Shown here piece after piece: positions 23,161 through 36,216 of a stretch of 64,000 nucleotides of DNA. Numbering within the stretch: the stretch's first letter is position 1; each line of letters starts with the position of its first letter. Made by a program: the position numbers and the translations under genes. The DNA comes from Periconia sp. R9002. Taxonomy: Eukaryota > Ascomycota > Dothideomycetes > Pleosporales > Periconiaceae. A model generated the notes under the pieces. It did not search any database. It was not told where the DNA came from and saw only the letters and a list, made by a program, of their open reading frames with translations. The stretch spans positions 62,001 through 126,000 of the forward strand of contig JAMAHW010000013.1 in NCBI GenBank assembly GCA_023627715.1. Direction: 5' to 3'.

Positions 23161-25584
23161 TTAATTACCACTCATCCACAAAGGCGCCCCTTTCTCTGGT
23201 GTGTTGTTTGGGAAATCATAGTCGGTCGCAATAGCAAAATGCGGTTGTTCCGTCATGTCAGGAAGGTTCGTGTCCCACATCATATCATCCCAGAAACCAG
23301 TGAGATTGCTCATCGCATTTGGATCAGCACTCCAGCCGCTCATGGTGCCGGGGTGCATGGCAAATGTGGCGCCTTCAGGAACCTGATCGAAATCAAACCC
23401 GCCTAGACCTTGTAGGTGGCTTACAAATTGGGGTGTTTGACGGGCGTGAATGGCAGGCAATGACTGTTCCAACTGGCTGTGTGTGGTGGCCTGTATTTTG
23501 TAGGCCTGGTAGAGTTTAGAAATGGCATCCATGCTGCGCTTGGCTGCGATGCTCCAAGGCTTGGATCTTTCGAAGAAGGCTATCGCCGTTTCGATGCTCG
23601 CCATCCATTTCTGGGCTTCATCCGGCATGCTTGTATCGCTGAATAAGGACACAAGCGGTACCATGCATGCCTGAAATACGAACCAAACGGCATTCCAACC
23701 TGATATGAGATCAGGTTGGCATTCGTTCGACATGTCCTCGATCGTCTTTGCTGCGACTATGCGGCACTTCCCCACCGCTACTTTCTCCTCAGCACTCAAG
23801 TGGTTGAAGGGGCACCTGCGAAGAGCTGCACTCAACAGAAACGGCCTGTGAAGAACAATGCGCAGATTTTGGAATCGCCACTTCATAACGAATCGGACAC
23901 GGCGTAGGAACTCGGGACAGGATTCATCCATATTCGAGAGGATACTGGGTAGTTCATCATGCCACTTGACAATTTCGGCGTCGAGCGATGCTGTTTCTGA
24001 AGGCGAAAGGAGTGGAGACTCAACCAGACGATCTTGTATTCTGGTGGCGATGGTGCAAAATTGCGAGGCGTGAACCAATGGAAGTACCTTGAGTTGCTCA
24101 ATGTTCTGCTGGGAGTTAGCAGGAGGCAGATATAGTGTCTGGCAGATCGATCAGTACAGCAATCTGCTTACCAAAGGGAGCAGCGGTTGACATACCGAAC
24201 TTCGGGAGGTTCCAGGCAACAGCACAGTTATAGAAGGACCTGTCCTCCCCAAAGATGGCCTTCCGGTAGTCGTAGATGCCCATGAATCAAGGCAGAATAT
24301 ACTCCACCATATCCGTCTCCTCATCTCAGGCGAAATAGATATACCCTCACTCGATGTTAATACGTTGAGATGCCTACTCTCATCGGTTTTGATTTCTGAA
24401 TATTCTCGATGCAAGCCGAGTGCGGTGGCCATCCGAAGAGTGCCGCCCATGAGTGAATGAGCTTCGTTGGGCCGGTTCAAATAATGCATATAGTATCCAC
24501 TCATAATGGCGAGGGCTTGCAAGACCTCAAGATTCCCGCTTCCAAACGACTCTAACGACAAATGTCTTCGTGATCTGTTATAGTAAATGTAGTGTGTCTC
24601 GTTATCTGCGGTTGATGACGCGAGTGAGCCTAGTGCAAAAACCATGTTCAGAAGTCCCAGCCACGGCGCATCTTTCCTATCGCCGTACAAGTAAGTTGAC
24701 CAAAACTTGCGCTCCTCGATCAGTGGAAAGAACGGATGGACGCGTTCGAAATAGGACTCGATCAGCTCCTGGCCCTGCGTGGGCGAGGGCAAAACATCCA
24801 GGCTCGTGTCCGTGAGCTCCGGTGGAGGAGATCCCGCTCGACTGGGCATCATGGTGTCATTATTAGTTTGAGCGATGAGCGGCCTGACCTGAGGCGCACA
24901 TCTCATGATTACTTTGAGGGCAGCTGTAATGGAAGAAATGCCAACATAAGAGGACATGCGATCAACGGACATGGAGAGGCCGTTTACGTCATCTGAAATG
25001 CCTTGAACGCGCATCTGGTGCTTTCGAGCTTCATCCCAGAATGGATCCTCGGCAGGTGCCTGTTCAAGAGCCTCTAAGCTATCGGCACCATCGGACCCAA
25101 GGGTTGCCTCTGAGATGGCCTTTGTCTCAGCGGTAGACGGGGAAGTGCATTGGGCAGGAAGTGGGGAGGACAGTGCCAGCTCTAGAAGCTCCTCTCGTGG
25201 CAACGTGACAAGGGAATCCAGTTCTTTGGCCGGGTACAGTTTGGTCAAGACGGCCTTGTACTGCTCAATGTTGTTGGACAATTTGTCGACCAACCTGCCT
25301 CGGTTCAGCTAGGGTCGTTTTCTCGTGATGGAAGACGCTTACTTCCTGCTAGGTACTACTCTCTGGGCGGGCTTCGAATAGCCGCATGCTTCGGGGTGTT
25401 GATACCACTGACATTGGCCGCATGGCTGAGACCCATCACAGCGAATTTTGCGCCTTCTGCATTCCACGCAAGCATTGCTTGTTGAAATCCGCCTCGAACC
25501 GGCCGTACGCGAGGGCTTTGCCGAAGTCCCATCGTCTGCACCGGGAGACCGTAGGCCAGTTGATGATTGGAAAGTGTGGAACAT
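23161..25584 (-). CDS. Zn2Cys6 fungal transcription factor
   Basis: Exons 25584-25343, 25294-24196 (or to 24172) and 24105-23161 give 761 or 769 aa. The Zn2Cys6 cluster is complete, Cys39 to Cys67, with spacing C-x2-C-x6-C-x5-C-x2-C-x8-C and the basic run RRRKIRCD. The fungal-specific middle homology region lies at about 240-480, marked by YFERVHPFFPLIEE, GLHREYS and MRRRIWWSIFCLD. The C-terminus has an acidic/aromatic tail (FDFDQVPEG, DDMMWDTNLPD) that could activate transcription. Two in-frame donors (24195, GTATGT; 24171, GTAAGC) are possible for the last intron, adding or removing eight residues. The target genes cannot be told from the sequence; the nearest metabolic neighbour is the beta-mannosidase gene downstream of its promoter side. 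Confidence 0.9.
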
Positions 25585-27590
25585 GTCGTGTGAGGTGGTT
25601 GGGTGCAGCGGATGAAGCTCGCCTGTAGGGGGGCGATGATATGGTTTGGGGGCGAGACAGCAGCAATGAACAACAAGAAGTCTCGAGTCACGGAGAGGGA
25701 AAAAGAGCAGATGAGTTCGGTGACGATGCCGAGTTTGCGAAGCGGCGAGGAGAAGAACAAGAAGAGGAAGAAAGTCGAAAGGAAAGTAAGGTGGGCGGAT
25801 GCAGGATCAGAAAGTGAGCAGCAGCAAGTGTCTTCAGGCTGTAGACGAGTGGACGGGGAAGCAGTGGGTGGCCATGGCGGTGGATAGGTACAGTACAGGT
25901 GGACTAGGCAGATTAGCAGGTCCTAAGGAAAGCAGGTGTGGTAATGGTGGTGGTGGTGGAGGAAGTGGTGGTAGATGATGGGAATGCTTAATCCCCGCAT
26001 TATAGGCGTCGGGATGATTTATATATAACCAGGCAGTCTGGGGTAGTTGAGCCTTGGAGCCGGCGGCGGGGCGGGAGGGATTGGACTCGCATCTGGGAGA
26101 CGAGGCAGGCGGCAAAGCACGCAAAAGCGAGAAGATGGGCAAGTAGCTGATGGAGAGATGAGGTGAGGGCGAGGGCCAAAACAATTCGCCTAGACCCGAC
26201 AGGCGCCTTCGTAGAGCGGGTACAAAATGCTGGATAGCTGTGAGGATACAGGATACATGGCATGGTACATGGGACGGGTAGGTAGGTAGATGTAGGTAGG
26301 TATGTTACAGTCAGTAAGGTGGTGGATATGATGCACAGTGCAGTGGACAGACATATAGTGGCCCGTGCATTTGATGGGTGGATCATGGATGGATGCATGC
26401 ATTTTCAGGGAAGGAACAATGAGAAGAGCGCTGTGCTGTGCTGTGCTGTGCTGTGTTGGTTGTGCAATGCAGGCCCGTTGGATGGCGCCTTTCGTTCTCC
26501 ACCTTAGCTAGGTGGCTTTCTCAGTTATGTACCTGTCAATGTAGGTACATACTGACATAGTTATATATAACCATATTTTCCCGGTCCATGGACTCCACAG
26601 TCAACTCTTCTCTTTTGCCGCTACCCGTGTAGCGTACCGTCCTGTATTGTACTGTAGCGTACCGTACCGTATTTGAAGTCGCCATCACGTCACATTGCAC
26701 ACACACATGTGCAGGCACAAATGTACATGCAGGCAGAAAATCCATCTCCAACCCCCTCAAGGACTCGGAAAAAAGCGTCTTGAGCTTCCAGCCTTCTTCC
26801 TCCCTTTCTCCTGTTCCATCTTGCTCTCCTTCTCATTAGCCATCCATTCATTGTACCTACCTACCTAGGTGTGTACATATCGACGTTATCTACCTACTCG
26901 ACCATGTCTGTCGAGCGCGTGGTGGGGCGTTGGCGTCACGGGTGGTCCCGCACGCAGAACGGCCAAGGAACGAACCACTGGAAAACACACACGCAAGCAA
27001 GCAAGTCTCTGTGTCTCGCCAGCAGGCATCAAAGAATGAACCATGATGCATCACCGACCGAGAGGCCTACCTAGGTAGTCTTGTCTCCGCTCCGCTCAGC
27101 CATTGCGTTGCGCTGCACTGCACTGTGCTGCATTACGACGACACGACACAACCCGAGACGGGCCTTGGTCCCGAATGCCGGCAGCTACCCACCAGCATGG
27201 CCTCGTAACAAGCAGCACAATCACCAACAAATCAGCCACCATTTCCGATGTCCAGGTCGGACCGTGTGCTCTGCAGCTCGCTTTCCACCACACACGAGCC
27301 CACACCACCCTCTATCGTGATTGTGGGTTAATTGCCTGCGCATGACGCTACCGTTGATGACGCTGCAGGCACCTTCCATCATCACAGCCTATAATGCCCA
27401 CACATATACCCTGTCCAATATCTGGGGCCCCGTACCCTAATAACGCAATCCATTCCGCACGGCCAGCCAGCCAGCTCTCTCTTACTACCTCGTTACATAC
27501 ACAGCAATGCCATGTACATGTAGCCATCCTGGCAGTCTGTCCATATCCACCGGCCCTCCCTCCACATTGATTTTTTTAGACGCCCCCGCA
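25585..27590. other. Intergenic segment rich in short repeats
   Basis: About 2 kb upstream of the transcription factor and downstream of the beta-mannosidase stop. It contains GGTAGGTA runs at about 26277-26302, a CTGTG array at 26431-26455, an imperfect CGTACCGTA cluster at about 26632-26670, and TACCTACCTAGGT motifs at 26853-26870 and 27066-27077. No coding sequence is supported. Confidence 0.5.
26431..26455 (+). repeat. (CTGTG)5 short tandem repeat
   Basis: Five perfect copies of the pentamer CTGTG in the spacer upstream of the Zn2Cys6 gene. Confidence 0.9.
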
Positions 27591-30500
27591 TCAACTCTGT
27601 CCCAGATACGTCCACTGGAGCGGCGCATCGCTCGCCCCGAGCCCCCTCACCCGAATCACTTGCTCGTCGCCTGGTACCACATCGATAGCACTGTCATGCA
27701 CCAGCACGCCTGCCCTCTCCTCAAACACCAGCCCTTTGGTCGGTTTCGCCGCCTTGACAATGATGGTGCTGCCCTTGGCTATGACCTCTACCCCGCGGTC
27801 GGAAAAGTCGAGGTATTTGAGCGGCTGCGGCCAGTCAGTGTCGCGCGAGACAAGCTCGTTGTCGACCCAGATCCTGGCTGCCAGCACGTGTGGTTCTTCG
27901 TCGACATTGTCAATCGATCCAGACATAATGTCCGTGGTCCCGTTTGCCACGAGCTGCATGTTTTCCTTGACCACCTTTGCTTTGATGTCCTTCCCTGTCG
28001 CAATGGATATGAACCGTAGTTCAACTGTGGCCGTCAATCCCTCGGGCTGGCTGCTCGCTACCCACAGCTCGTAATCGCTCGTTTTGGGTACCCGAGCATG
28101 AACCACGCTCCAGTCATGATGCGCACGTTTTACCGCCACGGCGATAGGTGCCAAGACCCGTCTCATGGCATAGTAGGCTGGCTTCTTCCGCAAAAAGTAA
28201 TCGACAATGGACCATGATGTGACGGGCCAGCAGTCATTGAGTTGCCATACCAACGCACCTCCACAGAATCGCTTTTGGCCCCACTGCTTTCGCCATCCAC
28301 GGTAACCAAACATCAAGGCCTCGGCCTGAGAAAGCTGCGTCAAGTGAATGAATGCCTGTAGGGACGGTGAGTTATGACAACCACTGCATGAGCAACAAGT
28401 GTTACGCGAAGGTCAATGCGTACCTCAAGGTCAGTCTGCGTCCGGAAGTTCTCCACTAGATAAGTGGCTATTCTGCGCTCATGGCCGTCTGCTTTGTTGT
28501 GGAAGTCCAGCATGTGTGACTGCGGATACAATTGCGATGGGTCCGTGCAATAATATCTGATGGTGTCGATGTGAGGGAAGGCCTCCATTCCGAATTCGCT
28601 ATTGAATCGGCCGCCTAACGTGTCAAAGATTTGATACTTTTCTTGCGTACCATGCCACACTAGCCATGTAAGATTAGAAGAAGATACGACCTCGTTTACT
28701 AACCGAAGGCTCACCATTCCATTGATGCATGTCACCCACAGTTCTAGTCGAGGTCTTCAGACCATCCCCCCAAGGACTACCAGGATGATAGGGGACGTGT
28801 GGACTCTGCGCGGAAACGACCTCGGGTAGTAGCTGCATACGGTTGATGTTGGGTTAGCGGGTTCGGTTGGGACAACGCCATATGACAGTCGCATACGCAT
28901 ACCTTTTCATAGATATACCTTGCAGGAAAGTCCGTCTTGAGCCAATTCTGCGGATCTTTGTCTTCGTAGTTGTATGTCAGTCCATATGACTCCTGGACTT
29001 GGTAGTCCTCGTTGTTTCCGGCATAAATCACGATACAAGGGTGATGGCGCAGCCGGGTCACATTAGCAGTGCACTCATCCTGGATGGATTGCAGAATCGA
29101 TGGGAAGGCAGGGTAGTTGCCGCAACCAAACATAAAGTCCTGCCACACAAGAATTCCGAGCTCATCGCACAGGTCGTAAAAGACATCTTCCTCCCATATA
29201 CCACCACCCCAGATGCTACGGCCGGGTTAGCATCGCATCCATGAGCTCGCAGGGTCGTAATGTAGGGCGACGCTTCAACGGCTGGTCGGTTTGAAATGCG
29301 CGTCGTATACGTGTACAGTACGTTTTTCCGCACGATCGCTTTGCATCCTTTGCATCTTGACATCGGGGACCAAAGAGCTGCACTGAACCACCTGATCATG
29401 GAGCTCCCCCTGGAAAAGACAAGAAAGAAAGAGTGGGAAAGTAGGCCGGATAGTTGAGAAATGGGGGGTAGCGAAACTGCCTATGCTGTACATACCGAAT
29501 CATGACCTGAAAACCATCGACCATCATTTCCAACCATTTTCGATATTTGTCCTCTGTTACCCTTGGAGTGAATGAGTCTGCCGGAATCCAATCAGAGCCC
29601 CCGCAGAAGACATCAACCCCGTTGACACGAAAGAAGAACGTTTTACCGACCGCGTCAGGCTCCTGCACAAGTTCACCTTTGCGGAAACCAATTCGATGCG
29701 TGGCTTCATCAAGTCTTACACTAGCTGCAAATGCACTTGCCGTCACTGTGTAGAGAGGCTGATCTCCATAACCGTGCGGGTACCACAGCTGCACGCTGCC
29801 CACATGAAAGTTGATACGAGCCTCACCCTGCTTGATGTCTGTCGACTCTTGAAACACAACGTCTTCCCCACATCGCACTTCGAAAAGGATCTTTTGAGCT
29901 GATGAACCCTCTATTTTCACTGATACTTCACCCTTGGCGGATTTGAGGTCATCGTAGAGTTCATAGTCGACACGCAGATCGGATATTCTCGACTGGTACG
30001 TCTCCAATCTCACGGACCGCCATGGCCCACAGGTGTTTAGGATCGGTCCCCAATCCCAGCCCCTGCGTCCTGTCAGAATCACGTCGGCCTCTAATGGGTC
30101 ACGAGACACGTGTGCGGATCAAGCTCGCAGCACGACAATGCTCGATGGGGTCTGTAGGAAAGAATGGGCTTACCAGTGGTACTGCGCCTTCCTGACTGCG
30201 AGCCTTGACATGTCCCCGTTGAATCCTACCCACGTATGCTCTGGATGGGCATCCTTGATTTTGATAGCCTCCAGTCTCGCTGATTTGAATTCAATCTCCA
30301 ATAGATTATCCGCCTCTTTCTTGAGCTTGCCGGTAACGTGCACGCGGTGCGGCACGAACATATTGTCGCTCACCAGCACCACCTCCCCATTCAATCGAAC
30401 CGTTGCAAATGTATCCAAGCCATCGAAAGCGAGCACATGAGCGACGCCATCTTGAGTTGATTCCGGTGGGGTGAGGCGGGGAAGCGTGACCTTGTATATC

Positions 30501-30821
30501 CACGTTTTATTTGCTACCCATTCGGCCTTGAGCTCATTGAACCCAAGGAAAGGATCAGGGATCCTACGCACATGAGGTTGACCTTAGTGCCGTATCTTTT
30601 ATCCCATCTTATTATTCCTGCCTGCAGAAGAAAGGTCGTCCCGATTGGGAAATGCATTGCTTCAAAAACCCCCACGTCATGACGTACCTTCTGTGATGGA
30701 TGAGATCCAAGTGAACGTTGGTAGGCACACGCTTTACCGATAGCCAGGTGTCTTCGGAGCCATCAGCCTGCTTGAAATGCCAACCATCCGTCAATTCGTA
30801 GACAGTCTTGGCGGAGACCAT
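27591..30821 (-). CDS. mndB: Beta-mannosidase, GH2 (MndB type)
   Basis: Seven exons, 30821-30688, 30563-30174, 30062-29496, 29215-28903, 28832-28715, 28659-28424 and 28355-27591, give 840 aa, the usual size of intracellular fungal MndB. The enzyme releases terminal beta-mannose from manno-oligosaccharides (EC 3.2.1.25). Visible GH2 landmarks are QYHWGWDWGP (built over intron 2), MIR-IWGGGIWEEDVFYD across intron 3, the acid/base Glu433 in AGNNED, and the nucleophile Glu529 in NSEFGMEAFP. No signal peptide follows the chosen start; an upstream in-frame Met at 30893 would add 24 residues without homology. Introns are 124, 111, 280, 70, 55 and 68 bases, longer than elsewhere in the window. Confidence 0.94.
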
Positions 30822-32136
30822 GATGGGCGATGTTGGTGTTGCTCTATGGGTGGGAACGGCCAGTGAAAGGTTCGCGAACGGTTGGACTGGCAAGTATTGC
30901 TTGGCTCAGAGGGTGGTGGAAAATCAACGCCATGTACCTACACACATATATACATGTATGTATCAAAATACCAACTTTCGGCCAGAGCAACAAACCCTAA
31001 AAACAGAAATATAACTGGAGCAAATGCACCAGAAAGAAAGAGACGGGATGGACTTGAAATGGCAGACCGAGCCACCTGCTCCTTACATATGGCGTCGCGC
31101 CAACCAGTCTGCCTGCCTGACTTCGGGGAGCGGACGCGGACCTATTGAAGCCGTCCCACCCAACAAAGTAAGTAGTACATACAGGTCCCATTCTGGCTCC
31201 ACACAGGTGCGTTCTTAGCATAACCTACGTACGATTTGTTGTTTCCTTCATGCCCCGTTCGCTACCTTTTGCCTTTTGTTCCTCCAACGGGCTTGCATAC
31301 GTGTTGGGTGCATTTCCTAGTCGGACACGGCCAACGCCCCGTTCCGTGGCCCATGCGGTATAGCTCGTCGCCCGCTACTCTTAGCCTGCCCCGACGTGCC
31401 CGTGGGGACAGTAGCTCGGAGCTACCTACCTGACCGCTGACCTCGGAACATTGTGACCCGTGACCTAGGTATACTAGTACGTACCGTACATAATGGTTTG
31501 AGGTTTCCCCTCGTACATACGAAGAAGCAAAAAAATCATCAGAGGGTTACATGAACCTGCAGGCCGCCGAGACAGCAGCAGGTTTTTGCCGTCCGATCAT
31601 GTACCGACCCGTACGGTACATGCATTGATGGCATCGATGCGCATCGCTACATTTTGGGTGCCACCACGGGACTTGGGCTATGTCGAGTGAGCGAGAGTAA
31701 TGGCCATCATATGCTTGTCTATCTGATTAGAGACGGCGCGAGAGGCTCCGAGAGCTAAAATGGTGGTGCTCTATGGACCTGTATTGGATGTTTCATAGGG
31801 TACCACAAACTTTTCCGTCATTCCTCAAGCTGCCATTGCCCACTTGTTTCCGTGTCCAATGCGCTGTTGTACTAGGATACGTGTGGATATAAGACGTTAG
31901 CCTGTCTCCTGTTTTTATCATTGTTGGACGTACTGCTAGGTAGCACCTCTCACGTTTAAACTCACTCTACGGGTCAGTTGGGCAAAGGGCCAGAAGAAGA
32001 AGAATAGGTATTGCGAATCGACGCTCTCTCTCTCTCTTTAACACACACCGGGTATCTTAGACTACGCAGTGAAAAATGTCCAACAACACAAAGCCAACAA
32101 AAGGAATGATCCAACATTTGCGTCTCCTACCGTGCG
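30822..32136. other. Intergenic: beta-mannosidase promoter side
   Basis: About 1.3 kb between the beta-mannosidase start and the stop of the thaumatin-like gene. It contains ACCTACCTG and ACCTAGGTATAC motifs (about 31424-31473) and a (CT)n run at about 32021-32037; no gene supported. Confidence 0.5.
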
Positions 32137-33456
32137 TTACCAACCAGCCCACATCGACTCCAACTGTCTCCTCAGTCGTCTGGGCATCATCATCATCAGT
32201 TTAGACTGGGAATTGTTGTCTTTGTTCACATGTCCCGTTTGTGAAAGCTGGCGCATCTTCTCTGCTTCGGTAGAAAGAATATTCGTGGAGCGGGCGCCGG
32301 GACAGAATACGACCTCGAAGCCTGCACCCGACGGTATGATGAAGGTAGAGGTTTGGTCGTCGAATGCTATAGTAGAATATGATGTTAGTTGATGGGTCGT
32401 TTGATAGTCGAGACAAATAATGCAAAGCTAGACTCACCGTAGCTGTAGGCGTCAGGGCAGACTTTCTTGACTGACTTTGAATACTCGCTGGGGGAACATG
32501 CACTAGGCGAGTTGTATTTTCCCGTACAACAGTCTTGTGCCTTATTGTTCTTTGCACATGCCGAATAGCAAGGGTTGAACTGCGGTCTCTCGATGTTGTC
32601 ATCTGGGTATGGGTATACGCCCTCACCAGGCTTATTTGGTGGTTGCTGTTGCAGATCCCAGGGACACCATCTGGAAATTTGTTTGTCGTCAACTTCCTGC
32701 TCAAAGGGCAGGCGGTAAGAGGTATTGGTCATTAGGAATTTCGGGTCTTCCGGGTATGGGTCGTACCCTTTTTGCGCGAGGAGACCGGCAGTGCCTTGAC
32801 AGGAAGGATTGGTGAGGTTGGGAGGAATATCATCGAGGCTGATATTCTGAAGCGGCTGGAGGGTTATGGCCATGGGAACGTTGTAGCCGTCGACTAGTGA
32901 GATATCATAGTAAGTGTGCCCATCGCCCGCATCCAGTGTGAACTCGGCCAGAGAAACAGGAACGTCGCCCTATGCGAAATTAGTGAACCTCGAGTAGACA
33001 TATCCTCGATTCTCAACATACCCCCACCTTGCAATTCACAATGCCGTTGCAGTCACCCGTACGACATGCTTTTGGGCCACCGTCCTTTGCGCCTGTTCCG
33101 TCGTCGTTGAAGGAGCAATTGGTTCTTCCCCAAACGCGACCTTGCCAATCTTCTGATACTGTCTGGTTACGGGTTTGCCCAGGACTCAACTTGAAGCCGT
33201 TTTCTTTTGGACCCTCGCCGGACTGAGTGGATATTCCGGGGTAGATGGTCTCGGGGCACTTGTTTGTGACAAGCAATGGAGTAATGGGTTCTTTCCGGAG
33301 AGCGAGCCTAAGTGGGGGCTTGATGGACATGTGATGTATGCCATCGACGATAGGCAAAGATGACAGCACAAGAAGCGAAGCACATATTTGCGAGACGGAG
33401 ATGGAGGTGGTAAAGAAGGGGCTAACGTGCGCCCGTAGAGGTCTGAAGCCTTGCAT
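32137..33456 (-). CDS. Thaumatin-like secreted protein
   Basis: Three exons, 33456-33022, 32969-32438 and 32366-32137, give 398 aa. Residues 15-40 form a hydrophobic export signal. The body follows the thaumatin family: an N-terminal strand PLLVTNKCPETIYPGI, the SEDWQGRVWGRTNCSF block, the GDCNG motif followed by GDVPVSLAEFTLD, the DGYNVPMAI loop, and a Cys-rich domain II with NPCYSACAKNNKAQDCC, then KVCPDAYSYAFDD across the last intron. Plant members are antifungal or glucan-binding; fungal ones are thought to act on or bind beta-glucan in the wall. After the conserved core ending near ARSTNIL, about 40 residues of non-conserved, Met/Arg-rich tail follow, so the end of the true protein may differ. 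Confidence 0.87.
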
Positions 33457-34136
33457 GGGGTGTTTTAACTGGCTAGGAAAGCAAAAGGTCGAAAACGATG
33501 CAAAGTATGTCCGGGGCAATGCGCATATAGGAACAAGGAAGGATGAAGGGCGTGTAGGGCATTGTGTTGGGGGTGGATAGGAGATTATAGGCACTTCAGA
33601 TAACCGATGGATGAGCGACGTTGACGCCCAAACCAAGGAATCGTGCAGCAGGATCGATTACTGCAAAGCATGGAAGTCGCAAGATTGGTGCCTCGCTGCT
33701 ATCCTGGATCTCGGTCGGTGGGATGCGATGTGACGCAATCCGTCCCTGCCAAGACCAGACGCTTCCAGGGTCTCTCTTACAGTTCGAGATAAAGCTCCAC
33801 CAATCGTTTGCCTTTCACCTCTTCCATGTCAAACACTTCTGGCACAGTGGAATAACTCGTCTGGGATGAACTGATGTAATTTTTATAGCTATTATCGCCC
33901 TCTGTTCCTACTAAACGAGCATTCGTGGATATATGCCGCTTTATCGTTAACACAAATACAATGTTTGTAAAGAAAATGTAAAACGCCCGCACGCCTCAAG
34001 AACCGAGCTCCTCTCGTCTCGACTGCGTGCCCTCTCCCTCCACATAAATGGTATCATTGATGCACATCTCCTATCGGAATGCTCTTCCTCCAACTCATGT
34101 CCCTGCTCACTTCCAACCGGGCCCCTCTCCAGTCCT
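33457..34136. other. Intergenic spacer
   Basis: Between the thaumatin-like and cupredoxin genes; contains the former's promoter and the latter's 3' region. Nothing else is seen. Confidence 0.5.
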
Positions 34137-35045
34137 CTACAAAACCAAGAAAGCGGCGAAAGCACCGAGGGAAAGACCGAACACGGATTGACGAGCAGCA
34201 TCGTGAAGGCCTGTTGCTACGTTGTTGGATTGCTGAGCTGGAGCGTTGGCAGCGGTTCCAGATGGCTGGGCAGCACCGCCAGCATTTCCAGCACCTCCTG
34301 CGCCACCGGCACCGCCTGCTCCACCAGCACCAGATCCAGTTCCGCTTCCAGATCCAGTGCCGGTGCTGGTGCCGTTCGAGGACGAGCCAGATCCCGCGGA
34401 TCCCTGACCAGGGCTGAGGTTCGCGGGAGCCTTAGCTGCGAGAGCCTTAAACTCCTTCATAGTCTTGTTACCAGAAGTAGCGCTTTGGTCCGTTAGCTTG
34501 TGAATAACATGTCTAGGAAGAAATTTAACATACGCGTTGATTGATCCAACCATACCACTCTGGCAGTGCTTGGCTTGTGAGCAGTAGTACCACACGGGCT
34601 TGGTGTCCATGACGCGGATGGTGTATGTGAGGAGTTGCGAAGTGGCGCCGACAGATGCATTGGTAGGCATGAAACCAGAGAAGAAAGCGTTGCTGGAGTT
34701 GGCTTGCACATTACCGATGGGTACGCAAGGCTGGTCGAAAGTAGACTGGACGACAGAGTGGTTCTACAGAGCGGTGAGAGGGTGCCTTTACCATGTTTGG
34801 AGTATAGTACTGACCTTGGGGTGGAACTGGAACTGGACGAGATCTCCCACGTTCGCCTTCAAGTTCTCGGGAGAAAAGGTAAGGGATCCATTAGCCCCTC
34901 CAACCTGGACAACGTGCGTGGCTACCATTCCTGCTGGCACCGACGAGCCGGTGGAGGCTGCAGCGGCAGCAGAGGCTGTGGAAGCGCCCTGGGCAACTCC
35001 AAACCCTACGAGGGCAGATGCAATGAATGCTCTTGAGAAGTACAT
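34137..35045 (-). CDS. GPI-type cupredoxin (serine-rich extracellular)
   Basis: Three exons, 35045-34815, 34763-34534 and 34482-34137, give 268 aa. A signal peptide (1-19) precedes a Ser/Ala-rich linker and a cupredoxin domain (about 40-165). The type-1 copper ligands are visible as His in HPKNHSVVQ, then Cys, His and Met in WYYCSQAKHCQSGM. A long Gly/Ser/Ala low-complexity spacer with GAGGAGGAG repeats follows, and the protein ends in a hydrophobic tail (GLSLGAFAAFLVL) typical of a GPI-attachment signal. Members of this family are fungal cell-surface proteins of unclear function. The introns are 51 bases each and GT-AG. Confidence 0.88.
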
Positions 35046-36216
35046 GTTGATGTTGTGTACGTTGTTGGACGATATTGCCAAAGAATGTCGTGGGAATTAA
35101 ATAAATTGGAATGCGGCGAAGTGAATGGAAGTATAGGCGACTAGCGCTCTAAGGTGGACTGGCCAGATATTACGAATTGAAAAGAGAATGGAAGTTTGGA
35201 GAGAAAAAAAAAAGGAGGAAAGAGATGAAAACCAAACGTGAGGGAGAGGAAGCGGATGGCAGATGAAAAAGTAGTCAGGCACCAGACCATAGGGCATCTT
35301 TAAGGCATGAAACGATGCTCGGAAGACTGGATGAAGTTGTATGCCCAGACCTAGTGGTACTGTTTAGGACATCTCTGACACATGGGCAACAACGTCTGTG
35401 ACATGTCAGAATCTGTTCGTGCTTCAGCCTCCCGTTCGGTTGTTCCAGATCCGAGTTCTGGGTGCAAGCGAGCACACCACAACATGCGACACGATTGCAC
35501 AGCGCACTGCGTATAGTAAAGTGATGTTACATGCAATCGATGGAGAAAATGCCGGAGTTTATTCTTAATTACTGAAGGAATTCATCGCATCCAGGCTGCG
35601 CCGGTTAGGGATGAAATACACACGATTACGAAGTTGGGACAAGGATGTTGTCCAGTGTTGTTCGCTCAAGCAGTTCCCGTTCGATGTGCGTTTGAGACTG
35701 ATTCAGCCACCCCGCGTCGCCTGCATTTCAGAACTGCGCTAATATTTGCCAGTCCACGCGGTCCGGAAGAGTGGTATGCGAAATTACCACCCGTTTCTTC
35801 TGCTTTTGATCTTTATGCCTGGTCACTGGAATCTTAGGAACAGAAACCACCCGCTCTGACAGCATTTTGTGAAACGTTGAGGGGGGGAACGGTAAACGGT
35901 GCCTGTATCGCGATTCGTGCACCCCTACGATCTCATTAATCGCAACAAGGCAACGTTGACGCCTGAAACTGCTGTATCTCGCAGTGGACGAGGCGAGGCC
36001 AATCACAGGAGACAGCGTTTGGAGGGGTGTTGTCGTCGCAGCATTAGTAGGGAACACTGGTTCCCGGTATGTTTGTTCATTAGGTAGTTGGCTATGGCAG
36101 TCAACGTTTCCTTCCATGAACAATGAGTAAGGCATGAATCGAGACATGACGATTGCCAGGCCGCACCCAAACATTGCAACATTGTGAATCCATTGGATTG
36201 GGCACCCGACCGGGTA
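35046..36216. other. Intergenic spacer, 1.2 kb
   Basis: Promoter of the cupredoxin gene and 3' side of the CENP-X gene. A minus-strand ORF of 148 codons (35728-36174) has no motif and is not accepted. Confidence 0.45.

Noticed and set aside
22434..23234. Plus-strand ORF of 266 codons
   Set aside because: Composition is irregular, no domain or secretion signal fits, and its 3' part is antisense to the end of the Zn2Cys6 gene.
27591..33456. Beta-mannosidase plus Zn2Cys6 factor plus thaumatin-like gene as a sugar-use cluster
   Set aside because: Only one carbohydrate enzyme is present and no transporter; proximity alone does not support a cluster.
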